Source: Malassezia japonica
Taxonomy: Eukaryota > Basidiomycota > Malasseziomycetes > Malasseziales > Malasseziaceae
DNA length: 64,000 bases
Direction: 5' to 3'
Assembly (NCBI RefSeq): GCF_029542785.1
Contig: NC_083370.1
Location: forward strand, 1,982,001 to 2,046,000
Shown here: positions 31,101-41,108 of the stretch, in pieces
Layout: the number at the start of each line of letters is the position of its first letter
Numbering within the stretch: the stretch's first letter is position 1
Made by a program: the position numbers and the translations under genes
The notes under the pieces: generated by a model
What the model saw: only the letters and a program-made list of their open reading frames with translations
What the model was told of the DNA's origin: nothing
The model's database searches: none

Positions 31101-33286
31101 ACTACTCAGTCATGACCCCTCGCAGCGTCCGTCCCCGATGGCGATGCTACACAGCCCCCTTCTTCCACCAAAAATGCAGGACGAGTACGTGGAAGAGCTT
31201 CTACGTCTCGCCGCAAGCCCGTCCAGCGTGCACCGTCACCAACTCATTGCATCACTCTTTTCCAAGACGACGATTGACGAAATTCGCGACTTTACCTTCG
31301 ACACGGGTGCGCAGAGTGACGAAGACGACGTGTTGGTCGGCGTCGTCTGCCAGTACCTTCGCAGTGTCTTTCAAAAACGGGGTGCCGTGCCGGTGCATCC
31401 GCCCCTTCTTTTTCCGCCAAACGACGCGCTGATTGCCGAGACAAACGTTGTGAAACTGCTCGACAAGACTGGCAATGTGGTGTTGCTTCCGTTTGACCTT
31501 ACTGTACCTTTTGCTAGGATTTGCGCGCGCAGTGGCCACCAGCGCATCAAGCGATTCGACATCGCAGATGTCTACCGCGAGAACCTCTTGGCCGGTGGCC
31601 AGCCTCGCGCGGTGCTTGCAGCGAGCTACGACATCGTGTCGCCGGACCCCGATTATGCTTCCGAGGCGGAAATGCTCGATGTCCTTGACGAGATCCTCGA
31701 CATCCCCGGCCTCGCAGGAGAGCCGTGGGAGATGGAACTTGGACACGAGACGATTGTTGACGTGCTTCTGCGACGCTTCCCCGAACGCATTCGTCCTGCA
31801 ATTGTGAGTGCGCTGCCTTTGCTACTGGTGCGCCATGCCGAGCAGCGGACTAAGCAGCAGCTCGCCCAGCTCGGTCTGACGGAAGTGCAGCTCGACGATC
31901 TTGATGCTTTGCATCTACGTGGTGACGTGCAGAGCACGACAGAGAAGCTCTTGACACTGCTTACACCGTCGGAACGCGGCGCACTCGCAGCGCCCATTGC
32001 AGCCATGCAACGCATCGCACAGCTTGCGCACCAGTTTGGCGTACGCCACAAGCTCCTTTTCATGCCACTCATTACGCATGGCCTTCAGCGGTACCAGCAT
32101 GGCACGATTTTTGCCGTGGTCAAGCATGTAAATACCAAGCACCGCGAAGTGCTGGCGGTGGGTGGCCGGTATGATCAGCTCCTGGCTCGGTTTGCTTTCC
32201 CCAGCACGTCGACCACGGCCGTCACGACGCCGCGTGCGGCCGGCGTACAGATCGCTGTGGGAAAGATTGTGGCCGCCCTGGCCAAGTACCAACAAGTGCA
32301 TGTTCCCCGGCTCATGGGACGCCCGGAAGAGGAGCGGACCCTTGGCCCATGGACGCCGAGGCGTTGCGGTACGTTGTGCTACTAACTCAGAATGTTATAT
32401 TGCAGCAAGTGGCCCTGGGTTGCTCGAATTGCGCATGCAGCTCTGTACTCTGCTATGGGCAAACGGAATCAGTGCCGATATTCAGTACGAGCACAGTGCT
32501 GGCGAATCGCTCGAAATCACGACATCCATGTGTCGTGCAGAAGGCATTTTTTTCCTGATCCTCGTGCGTGCACACAGTCCGGTGCTCAAGATCCGGGAGG
32601 TGATTCCGCGGACAGAGCACGAGGTGGTGCGCGAAGAGCTCCTGCCATTCTTGCAGGACCGCATCGCACGGCAGCGACGCATTGATCTACACACGGCGGG
32701 CGGAACACAAGCGCGGCCGAGCCTGCCCGATCTGCAAGCTCGGCCAACGACGCTTGCGACCAAAGGCTCGGCGTCGGCCTCTGCACCCGGACCGATGCGC
32801 ACGGTCCCTGCATCCGAGGTGCACGTCTCCCTCCCTCCCCGTATGGAGCGGTCGCGGCGTGAGCGCCAAACCGAGCGTCGTCTCAAGCCGGCCGCGCGGC
32901 AAGCGCTTGCGGAAAAAGCGGCGGCCGAAGCGGCGCGTCTGACCGAGGTGCTTGCGACCGGCAAAGTCCCCGTATTTGCGGTCGACCTCTCTCCGCCCCT
33001 CTTGGCCCGCTTTGCCGGTGTCGCGACCGCCTCGGACGAGGCTTTCCGTGCGCAAATGGCCGATGTGCCGCACGAGGAGCGCGAATATGTCAAGGTGCTT
33101 CGTGCGCAAATTCTGCATGCAACACGTGCGGACGAAGGCAATGCAGGCGTGGGGAATGCATCGCCCGCCTCGCCCTCGCCGCTGGCCGGGCGTGCGGACC
33201 CCATGGCATTGGCTGCTACCCCTATGCCCTATGGTCGTGTCTTGCTCTATTCCATTCGTGAAGGGCGTCTGCTCTTGACAGAATAA
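28195..33286 (+). CDS. GCN2: eIF2-alpha kinase Gcn2
   Basis: Sensor kinase that phosphorylates eIF2-alpha on uncharged tRNA. 1689 aa; exons 28195-32368 and 32391-33286 with a 22-nt intron at 32369-32390 that joins TPRRCE to CYIAASGPGLLELR. Domains: RWD (about 5-145, Gcn1 binding), charged coil (about 150-215), pseudokinase (about 270-540, HRD replaced by HRQVALEHI), active kinase from about 588 (LGKGAFGVVVKA, catalytic HRDLKPSNVL near 833, GDFGLATT, GTFSYIAPEVL) with a long Ser-rich insert, HisRS-like domain (from about 1063: PPLLFPPNDA, LPFDLTVPFARI) and a basic C-terminal domain. MAGAAPVPAHELAELRR at 28195 is chosen because it begins the RWD; upstream in-frame sequence has no family match. 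Confidence 0.95.
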
Positions 33287-33301
33287 GAGGTCCGTGCGCA
33301 C

Positions 33302-34248
33302 TTAGGCGCGGTCGGACGGATGACCGGGCGCCTGGGCCTCGTCGGTGGGCAGCGCAATGTACGGCTCCGCACTGGGTTAGTAGAGTGACATACCTAGCAT
33401 TCACGAGGGATTCCTCGCCCGTGTACAAAAAAGCGTCGTAGAGAAAGACGCCCAGGACACCGCCCGCAATCGGTGCGACGCCAGGGCCAAAGAACCAGTA
33501 CGCGTAGTCGTGCGTCCAAATCTCTGAACCGTAGCCAAGGAATGTGAGCGCGATGCGCGGGCCCAGGTCGCGGGCCGGGTTCAGCGCATAGCCCGTGTTG
33601 AAACCGAGCGCCGAGCCGATCGCTAGCACGGCAAGGAACAAGCCGATCGGGAGCGAGCCCTGCGACAGGGCCCAGTTGCCCTTGTCGCCAAACGCCATCA
33701 CGAGGAAAAGGAGCGTAGCGGTGGCGATGATCTCGGTCAAGTATGCGGTCACGAGCGAGATCAGCGGACTGGGGAACGTAAAGAACAGACCCGCTGTGGC
33801 GTGCGGACCAAGCACCGAGTGCCTTGTGCCGTCTTCAAACAGCGCAATGCTATCGTGGTACAGGTAGTAGACGACGAAGGCACCAAACGTGCAGCCCAGC
33901 ACCTGTGCGGCAATGTAGCTCGCAATCTTGTGGCGGGGAAAGCGGCGCCAGGCGGCCAGCGCGACCGTTACGGCGGGGTTCAGGTGAGCGCCCGAGATAC
34001 CACCGGCGACCCACGCACCCAGCGCGACGCCTGCCGCCCATGCGATGCGGCACGAGAGGTAGGACCCGAACGCCTCGTCGATTTCGTTCACCATGTAATG
34101 CAGCCGCACCTGGCACTCGACGCCGGCGCCGAACAAAATGATCATAAATGAGCCCCAGAATTCGCTGTGTGAGCATGGCTACCTACGCAAACTCGTCGCG
34201 CCACTCATTGCGGATCTTCGCCCAGCGGTTAGGGAATTGGCTCGGCAT
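33302..34248 (-). CDS. Aquaglyceroporin (MIP family)
   Basis: Six-helix channel for glycerol and/or water. 300 aa; exons 34187-34248, 33394-34164 and 33302-33371 with 22-nt introns at 34165-34186 and 33372-33393. Splicing gives MPSQFPNRWAKIRNEWRDEFAEFWGSFMIILFG, the usual soluble N terminus running into helix 1. The two NPA boxes are GAHLNPAVTVA (near residue 83) and GYALNPARDLGPR (near 216); the Asp after the second NPA is the glycerol-facilitator hallmark. The tail is short, unlike yeast Fps1, so a closed-gate regulatory extension is absent. Stops 15 bases from the Gcn2 stop on the other strand. Confidence 0.93.
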
Positions 34249-34290
34249 GGTCGTGGGTGGGACGTGCGCTCGGGCCATCTATGCACGTGC

Positions 34291-35487
34291 TTACCAGAGC
34301 TGCAGGTGCGCTATGGGAAGGTAGTAGCGGTCGAGCGACCAATACTTGCGCTTGACGCCGTTCCAGGTCTCTTCAGTCACGTCCGGGAAGAGCATCTTCC
34401 ACTTGGTCACCAGCCCAATCTCGCGCAGATCGAGCTCGCTGACGCGCGTGTACACCTCGTACAAAAACCGATTCGTCGCCGCGAGGCCGTGGAAGAACGA
34501 AAAGCGCGACTCGGGCCCCGACAAGACGTTCGGCAGGCACTCAAAGAACGCGCGCAGGTCCTGGTAGTCCTGCGAGTAGGTATCAAAATAGATGGCGTCA
34601 AACGTGCCGAGCTTCATTGCGATTTCGCCTTCAGGGTCGTTTTCGGGGGTGAGAAACTCTTCCCAGGTCCCTTCAAATATCTCGACGCCCTCGCGCTTGT
34701 CCCAGCCGAGCTGGCGCAGGAACGCGAGCGCGTCGGGGTGTGGCTCAATGATAACGTGGCGCCCGGGGCGGTACGTCTGGATCGCCTCGTCGACGATTCC
34801 CAGCCCAAACCCGACATTCAGCACAGAAAAGCCGGGCTCTTGGCCTTCACACAGCGCGTGTGCCGAGGCGTGCATGATCTCGTTCTCCCACTCGGCCATG
34901 ACCATGTTCTTGTCCTGATCCAGGCACCGCCACTGCCCTCGCTCGTCCTTCTCAAAGGTAAGGGGGCTCGCAAGGAACGCCTTGTTGCTCGCCTGCACCT
35001 CGTTCTGCGTGCCAGGCACGAGGGTGAGCGAAGTTCCCTGTGCATTTTCCGAGCGACGGGCATGGTCGTCTTGCTGTGCCTCGTCCTCATCTACCGTGGT
35101 ATTCGCGCGGCGCTCCAGCAGGTCCGTCAAGAACGACTGGCGCACGCCCTCTTCGAGCAGCAGCGTGTAACACGGTGTCGCGTTGCGCGACCACGCCACA
35201 TCTCCTGCAGTATGCCCCAGGTTGTCCACAGCATTCCACAGCGCACCGCACTGCAGCAGGAGCTTGACGAGCGGCGCATTGCTGTGGTCAGCAGCATAAT
35301 GCAGAGCGTCCCAGCCGAGCTCTTCGTCGGCGTACCACGCGTCTGCCGACCCGTCCCACACCTCGTTCGCCGTATCCGACGGAGACAGGAGCACCTTGCA
35401 CGTATCTAGATCGTTCGCCGCTGCGGCATGCAGCAGCTCTGCATTCCGCTGCAGCCGTGCGGCCGGCAGCGCATCTTGGTGGGCCAT
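34291..35487 (-). CDS. RMT2: Protein arginine N-methyltransferase 2 (Rmt2)
   Basis: Fungal enzyme that methylates the delta-nitrogen of arginine, classically in ribosomal protein L12. 398 aa, intronless. An N-terminal ankyrin-like part (GWDALHYAADHSNAPLVKLLLQCGA) is followed by the methyltransferase fold with SVLNVGFGLGIVDEAIQ as SAM motif I, HVIIEPHPDALAFL as motif II, and FDAIYFDTYSQDYQDL. The C terminus GVKRKYWSLDRYYLPIAHLQ is typical of the family. Divergent from the FG nucleoporin with 58 bp between the two ATGs. Confidence 0.94.
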   Translation of the reverse strand: MAHQDALPAARLQRNAELLHAAAANDLDTCKVLLSPSDTANEVWDGSADAWYADEELGWDALHYAADHSNAPLVKLLLQCGALWNAVDNLGHTAGDVAWSRNATPCYTLLLEEGVRQSFLTDLLERRANTTVDEDEAQQDDHARRSENAQGTSLTLVPGTQNEVQASNKAFLASPLTFEKDERGQWRCLDQDKNMVMAEWENEIMHASAHALCEGQEPGFSVLNVGFGLGIVDEAIQTYRPGRHVIIEPHPDALAFLRQLGWDKREGVEIFEGTWEEFLTPENDPEGEIAMKLGTFDAIYFDTYSQDYQDLRAFFECLPNVLSGPESRFSFFHGLAATNRFLYEVYTRVSELDLREIGLVTKWKMLFPDVTEETWNGVKRKYWSLDRYYLPIAHLQLW

Positions 35488-35504
35488 CGCGAGCCTTTTT
35501 TTGC

Positions 35505-35510
35505 CACGTG
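35505..35510. promoter_or_regulatory. CACGTG element between Rmt2 and the FG nucleoporin
   Basis: CACGTG in a 58-bp divergent promoter, 18 bases from the Rmt2 ATG and 36 from the nucleoporin ATG; it could serve both. Confidence 0.45.
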
Positions 35511-35545
35511 GGAAGTGCTCCGTGTTTGTCACGACGGCGATTGGG

Positions 35546-36905
35546 ATGTCGTCGCTCTTTGGGTCCAGCACGGCCGCGCCGGGCGCGAGCGCCACGCCGG
35601 CCTTTGGACGGTCCTCGTCGTTTACGTCGGGCGAGACGGCGAAGCCTTCGTTCTCGTTCGGCGGCGCGGCGCAGCCCGCGAACAATGCGGCGCCTCCCAA
35701 GCCCTTGTTCGGCACGGCGCCGAATACGAGCGCGCCCAGCACCTCGGCGACGCCCGCGCCCAGCACAGGGCTCTTTGGACAAAATACGGCACAGCCGAGC
35801 ACGACACAGCCCGCTCAGAGCACCGGGCTTTTTGGGCAGCAGAACCAGGCCAAGCCGAGTCTGTTTGGCTCGCAGCCTCAAGGCGGTCTTTTTGGCGCGT
35901 CGCAGCCCGCACAGACGTCGCAGCCCCAGGGTGGCGGGCTCTTTGGCGCGTCGCAGCCGTCGCAGCCCGCACAGACCGGTGGCCTCTTTGGCGCTGCGAC
36001 GACGCAGCCGTCGCAGCCCCAAGGTGGTCTTTTTGGCGCGTCGCAGCCCGCGCAGACGTCGCAGCCCCAGGGCGGCCTCTTTGGCGCGTCTACATCGAAT
36101 CCCGCGCAAGGCGGCCTCTTTGGCGCAAAGCCAGCGTCCCAGGGCCTCTTTGGTGCGCCTTCGACGCAGCCCCAAGGCGGCCTTTTGGGTGCGTCGCAGC
36201 CGGCGCTCTCTACGTACGTTTTCCAGCTTACCCAGATCGTCGCAGCCCACGTCTGCGCTTTTGCAGCACGGCTACTACCAGCGCGAGCGTTTTAATGAGC
36301 TTCCCGATGCGCAGCGCAACCTGCTCGAAGAGATGGACAAGTATATTCGGAGCCAGACGCAGATCAAGAACGAGCTGCGTGCGCGCGACCAAAACAGCGA
36401 GCCCCGGCGACTGCCGAGCGAGGTGCACGAGCTGAGCACGCTGCAGCAGTCGCTCTCTGCCTCGCTCGAGGCGGACGTGCTGCGTCTGCAGACGATTGCC
36501 GCGCGGGTCGAGCGCGATCGTGCGGATCATATGCAGCTGCACCAGATTGCGCAGCATGCCAAAGACAAGCTGAGCGATGGCAGCAGCTTTGTCGACTGGC
36601 TGCGCCACTTTTACGAGCGTGCAGCGGAAGAGGACGTGGCGCGTATTCACCGGTACCGTGTGACGATGGAGCAGATTGAGCGCCACCTGCTCTCGCTCGA
36701 GCAGCGCGAGCAGTTTGCCCCCCAGGTGATTGCGGAGGTGATCTATGACCAAAACGCCTCGTTCATGGGCCTCGCCGAGCAGATCGCGACGCTCCATGCG
36801 GAGATCGAGACGCTGAAGAAGGACTACGTCAAGTGGTATCAGGCGCGCTTCCAGTCGGTCCGCGATCCGTTTGCGCCCGGAGTATCGGTCGCGGAGGGTG
36901 CGTAA
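35546..36905 (+). CDS. NUP49: FG nucleoporin of the central channel (Nup49/NUP58 type)
   Basis: Part of the Nsp1-Nup57-Nup49 channel complex of the nuclear pore. 445 aa; exons 35546-36213 and 36236-36905 with a 22-nt intron at 36214-36235 lying where the FG region ends. The N-terminal half is built of GLFG repeats with spacers such as ASQPAQTSQPQGG. The second half is helical coiled coil starting LLQHGYYQRERFNELPDAQRN. The C-terminal FMGLAEQIATLHAEIETLKK matches the Nup58/Nup49 signature better than Nup54/Nup57, which is why I prefer Nup49; Nup57 is the alternative. Its stop is 16 bases from the ABC transporter stop on the other strand. Confidence 0.85.
35870..36205 (+). repeat. GLFG repeat region
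   Basis: Imperfect tandem DNA repeats encoding GLFGASQPAQTSQPQ-like units, about ten copies of GLFG within some 110 codons, in the nucleoporin gene. Near-identical stretches of 30-40 bases recur, so slippage and length variation between strains are likely. Confidence 0.75.
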
Positions 36906-36921
36906 CTAGTGTCTTTATTAG

Positions 36922-39900
36922 CTATAACTGCGCTTCAACCAGTTCAAAGTAGCGTCCGTGCTTTTGCAAAAGTTCTTCGTGACTGCCCCGCTCGACCACG
37001 ACACCGTCCTCGACAACGCAGATAATGTCCGCCCGGCGGATGGTCGAGAGGCGGTGGGCGATCGTGATCGTGGTGCAGCCTTGGCAGGCATTGTCCAGCG
37101 CGCGCTGCACGAGCACTTCCGACTCGGCATCCAGCGCAGACGTCGCCTCGTCCAGCAACAAAATCTTTGGGCGGCGCAGCAGCGCACGGGCAATGCACAC
37201 GCGCTGGCGCTGCCCACCGCTGAGGGACGACCCCTTGAGGCCAATCATGGTATCCAGTCCCTCGGGGAGCGCCATGGCAAAGTCCCAGACGCACGCCTCG
37301 CGGCATGCGCGCTCGATCTCCTCGTCCGTGACCTTGTCGGGATCCACGGCGCCGAGCAGCAGGTTCCAACGGATCGTGCCTTCGTACAGCACGGGGTCCT
37401 GCGATACATACGCCATCTCGGCACGCCACGTGTGCAGGGGGATGGTCTTGAGGTCGATGCCACCGTGGGTGATCTCGCCTTGGCACGGGTCGTAGAAGCG
37501 CTGCAACAGACTCAGCACCGACGACTTGCCGCTGCCTGAAGTGCCGCAGAATGCCACTGTCTTGTTCTCGGGGATCACCAGGTCAAGATCGCGGAGCGCA
37601 GGCATATCGGGGCGCTGGGGATAGCGTAGCTCGACGCCGCGCAGCACGATATCCCTGGGGCCCTTGGGCGGCCACTCGATCGTCGGTTCACCGCTGGCGA
37701 ATTGCGGCACGCGGTTCCACCACGTATCCACCACCTTGGTCGCATGCTTCGCACGCGCCATGTCCGGCATAAAGGTTGCGAGACGCACCGACGAAAAGAT
37801 GCCGATGAACACGCCCTCGAACACGGCAAACATGCCAAAGGACTCCAAGCGGCGCTCCATAACGAGCTTTGTGCCCCAGTAAAGCATCAGGCCAGACGTT
37901 CCATACAGGGCAAACTGCGTGTAGGCAAAGCACAACGAGCCCGAGACCAGCATCGGCATGTACGACCGCTCCAGCAAGCTTTCCTGCATCATGCGGCGCA
38001 CCGTCAGCCGCTCGCGGCCGAGCGACGAGACGGTGGGAATGGCATCGACAATTTCGGCAATGTACGACGAGGTCTTGTCGATCGGCTGCTGGATAATGTG
38101 CTCGTACTTCTCCAAGAAGATCACATTATAGAAACCGGCGACCATCAGCGAGATCAAGCCAGGGAGCGTCGTCAGCGCCATCGCCCAGCCCATCGCAAGC
38201 GCCATGATCACCGCGCCAATTAGGTTGCCAAGCGCCATGATCAGTTGAACGGCCACCACACCCGTCGCTGCACCGATGCTCGCGGCATTGCTAAAGATGG
38301 CAGAACTCAGCGCGCCGCTCCCGTTCTCTTTTTGGTCAAAAAAGGCGACCTCTTGGCGCAGGAGCGCGTGCAGCGACTTGACTTTGATGGCGTTCATCAT
38401 CTTCTCCGAAGCCAACTCGAGGAAGTAGGAAGCCAAGAAACCAACAATAATCGCACATGCGCCGACCACAATAAACCACATCGCCCACCAGTTGGACGAT
38501 TGGCGCATCTCGCGCCGGTCGGGAAAGCCAAGCGCGTCGATCGCGAAACCAGAAATCCAGCCAGAAATGGGGAAGGACGCAGCGAGTGCCACGGCTGCAA
38601 CAAGGCCGGCCAGGAACAGGAAACGCTGCTTGTACGCAATGCGGTAGAGCCGCGTGAACCCGGAGCGCTTTATGTGCGTCTCTTCCGTCGTCTCTTGCAC
38701 GACACCTTGCCCGTGGCGGCGGTCGCTTGCGCCCCAGTTGGCAGACGTCATGCCGGCACCGCGCGTGGCCAGGTCAGGATGCATGCCTGCAGGCCGAGGA
38801 CGCGACGTGGCATTCGTATCTTGTTCAGCACCAGGCGGCGGCGGCGGCGGCGCAGGCTGCCACTGGCTGCTCGAGGCACGCGTCGCCGTATCTTGCTCTT
38901 CAAAGGGCTGGTCTTCCAGAGGGAGACCAGAAGCGGTGCGGTTGTGCATTACCATAGAGTAGTACAACCCGTCCTTGCCGTTGCGCATCAGCTCTTCATG
39001 CGTGCCGTGCTCGACGACTTCGCCGTGGTTCATCGTGACAATCTGGTCGGCGTGCTGCACGGTCGACAGGCGGTGTGCGACGATAATCGTGGTCATGCCA
39101 CGCTTCTTTTGCTCTTTGCTGAGCGTGCGTTTGATGCGTTCTTCCGTGGACGTATCCAGAGCCGATGTCGCTTCGTCCAAGCAAAGAATCAGTGGCTCGC
39201 GCACAAGCGCACGAGCAATGGCAATACGCTGGCGCTGACCACCGGAAAGGTGCACGTTGCGGCCGCTCGCAAGCATAGTGTCCATGCCTTGCGGGAGCCG
39301 CTTGACAAACGACCATGCCTCGGCCTTGACCAGCGCTTCGCGCACCTTTTCGCGGATCGTCTCCGGAGAGAGCGACGCTGCGACGGGGTCCGCACTGAGA
39401 CCCATGGCGACATTTTCGGCAATCGTACCGCCAAACAGTTGGGGGTTCTGGCGCACGACGGCGATCTGCGAACGTAGCCAGCGCAAGTTCAGCTCGCGCT
39501 CGTCTACACCGGCAAACAGGACGCGGCCACCGCCTTGGATGCGTTGGCGCTCGCCTTCGACGTCGCGGTCGTTGGCCATGGTGCTGTCCTTCTCGTCGAG
39601 CTTGTCCTCCTTCTCCTTCTCCTTCTTGTCCACAATTAGGCTTGTTTCGGGCAAGTTGGAAGTCTCTGGATCGTACTCGCGCCCAAGCAGCGCCGTAATG
39701 GTCGACTTGCCGCTTCCCGATGGGCCCACAAGCGCCGTGACCTTTCCGGCAGGGAACTGGATGCACACGTCTCGCAGGCTCGCCGTGTATGGCCGCGAGG
39801 GGTAGGCAAACGTAACGTGGTCCAGCGCAAAGCTGGGCGTGTACACCGGGAGCCCTTCTGGATTCGACACGCCTTGCGGAACTCCGAGAATCTCGCCGCC

Positions 39901-41025
39901 CGTTGCGCGCACATCTACACGAGGATCGCGCTCGATCGTCGCACGCATTTTGCGCAGCGCAGCCACATTATCGATGAGGCTCTGCAGATGCGGCAGGATC
40001 ATCGCCACCGAGAACATGGCGCTGAGGTAGTTGTAGAATGCAGAAATCACACCGTCCATCTGCTCACGCCCCTTTGCAATCTGGACCGAGCCCCACCAGA
40101 AACTGATGGAGTAGAGCGCGTTGATGATGAGGTACATTGCCGCGAGGTCTCCACCCTTGACCATCGAGCGCTGGTTCACAAACCGCGCGAGCGGGGCAAT
40201 GTACAAAGTATGCATCCGGTCGACGAGCTGCTGTGTGATTTCAAAGCTCTGCACGACGCGCACGGAAGCAATCACCTGCTCGACGAATGTCGTGAGTCGG
40301 CTGTCGACGTCCAGGGCCGAGGATGTCACCATGTCACCGAGCCATCCGAGCACCGTCGTGACGAGCACAGCAAACACAAACACGCAAAGCATCACGCCAG
40401 CGACCGTCGGCGCACGCGAGAAAGCCATAATAAATCCAGCAAGCAGTGTTCCGATCGCATTCAGCAAGAAACCGAGCTTTTCGCCAAAGGCAGCACGGAT
40501 TTGAGTCACATCGCGATTGGTGCGCGATGCGATCTCACCCGGTCCGTGCAGCTCGAAGAAGGCGGGATCCTGGATGACGGCCGCAGCAAAGTACTCTTCA
40601 CGTAGATTCTGGCACAGTTCATGCGCAGCGCGAGGAAGCAGGACCATAAAGCCCCAGCTGGTAAGCATTACAAACACGCCGATCACGACACAGATCCACG
40701 CCAGTTCGTTGCTGCGACTCATCGCGTAGTTGGGATCGATATGCTGGTACTGCTTCACGGTGTGGGTCCAGTAGCCGTAGAGCAAGTCGATCGATGAAAG
40801 ACCGCCGCCCGACGACAGCGCACACAGGACACCGAGGAAGAACAACACATTGGGGTGGTTCAAAAACTGCCATGGCGAGCGTAATGGCGAAGGAACAGGG
40901 CCAGCAAACGAAAATAGATAGAGGAAACCAGGAAGTGTCGACCTATGCTTTCCAATAATCGGCTCCCGAAAAGGTGCCTCGTAGGCGGTCATCGCCGTGC
41001 TGGCACCGCGAGTCCCTTCCGACAT
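36922..41025 (-). CDS. ABCB-type full ABC transporter (MDR/Ste6-like)
   Basis: Membrane exporter with the layout TMD1-NBD1-TMD2-NBD2, 1367 aa, no intron seen. NBD1: Walker A GPSGSGKST near 433, a Lys/Glu-rich insert (KKEKEKEDKLDEKD) near 465, signature LSGGQRQR and Walker B CLDEATSALD. NBD2: Walker A GTSGSGKSS near 1158, LSGGQRQR and LLLDEATSALD, so both sites look catalytically complete. A Pro/Ser linker joins the halves. Yeast Ste6 (a-factor export) and multidrug P-glycoproteins share this build; sequence alone does not separate them, and no pheromone gene lies nearby. The ATG at 41025 is the first in frame; upstream codons open only with GTG. Confidence 0.9.
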   Translation of the reverse strand: MSEGTRGASTAMTAYEAPFREPIIGKHRSTLPGFLYLFSFAGPVPSPLRSPWQFLNHPNVLFFLGVLCALSSGGGLSSIDLLYGYWTHTVKQYQHIDPNYAMSRSNELAWICVVIGVFVMLTSWGFMVLLPRAAHELCQNLREEYFAAAVIQDPAFFELHGPGEIASRTNRDVTQIRAAFGEKLGFLLNAIGTLLAGFIMAFSRAPTVAGVMLCVFVFAVLVTTVLGWLGDMVTSSALDVDSRLTTFVEQVIASVRVVQSFEITQQLVDRMHTLYIAPLARFVNQRSMVKGGDLAAMYLIINALYSISFWWGSVQIAKGREQMDGVISAFYNYLSAMFSVAMILPHLQSLIDNVAALRKMRATIERDPRVDVRATGGEILGVPQGVSNPEGLPVYTPSFALDHVTFAYPSRPYTASLRDVCIQFPAGKVTALVGPSGSGKSTITALLGREYDPETSNLPETSLIVDKKEKEKEDKLDEKDSTMANDRDVEGERQRIQGGGRVLFAGVDERELNLRWLRSQIAVVRQNPQLFGGTIAENVAMGLSADPVAASLSPETIREKVREALVKAEAWSFVKRLPQGMDTMLASGRNVHLSGGQRQRIAIARALVREPLILCLDEATSALDTSTEERIKRTLSKEQKKRGMTTIIVAHRLSTVQHADQIVTMNHGEVVEHGTHEELMRNGKDGLYYSMVMHNRTASGLPLEDQPFEEQDTATRASSSQWQPAPPPPPPGAEQDTNATSRPRPAGMHPDLATRGAGMTSANWGASDRRHGQGVVQETTEETHIKRSGFTRLYRIAYKQRFLFLAGLVAAVALAASFPISGWISGFAIDALGFPDRREMRQSSNWWAMWFIVVGACAIIVGFLASYFLELASEKMMNAIKVKSLHALLRQEVAFFDQKENGSGALSSAIFSNAASIGAATGVVAVQLIMALGNLIGAVIMALAMGWAMALTTLPGLISLMVAGFYNVIFLEKYEHIIQQPIDKTSSYIAEIVDAIPTVSSLGRERLTVRRMMQESLLERSYMPMLVSGSLCFAYTQFALYGTSGLMLYWGTKLVMERRLESFGMFAVFEGVFIGIFSSVRLATFMPDMARAKHATKVVDTWWNRVPQFASGEPTIEWPPKGPRDIVLRGVELRYPQRPDMPALRDLDLVIPENKTVAFCGTSGSGKSSVLSLLQRFYDPCQGEITHGGIDLKTIPLHTWRAEMAYVSQDPVLYEGTIRWNLLLGAVDPDKVTDEEIERACREACVWDFAMALPEGLDTMIGLKGSSLSGGQRQRVCIARALLRRPKILLLDEATSALDAESEVLVQRALDNACQGCTTITIAHRLSTIRRADIICVVEDGVVVERGSHEELLQKHGRYFELVEAQL

Positions 41026-41108
41026 GGCATCGAAGATGGACGCCACTATGACTCCTTTACTTCTAAAAATCGTGCCATTTCCCCAATTAGCCCTATGTGG
41101 AGGCCCCC

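Noticed and set aside
41026..41046. Upstream extension of the ABC transporter by seven codons
   Set aside because: It would need a GTG start; the first in-frame ATG is at 41025.
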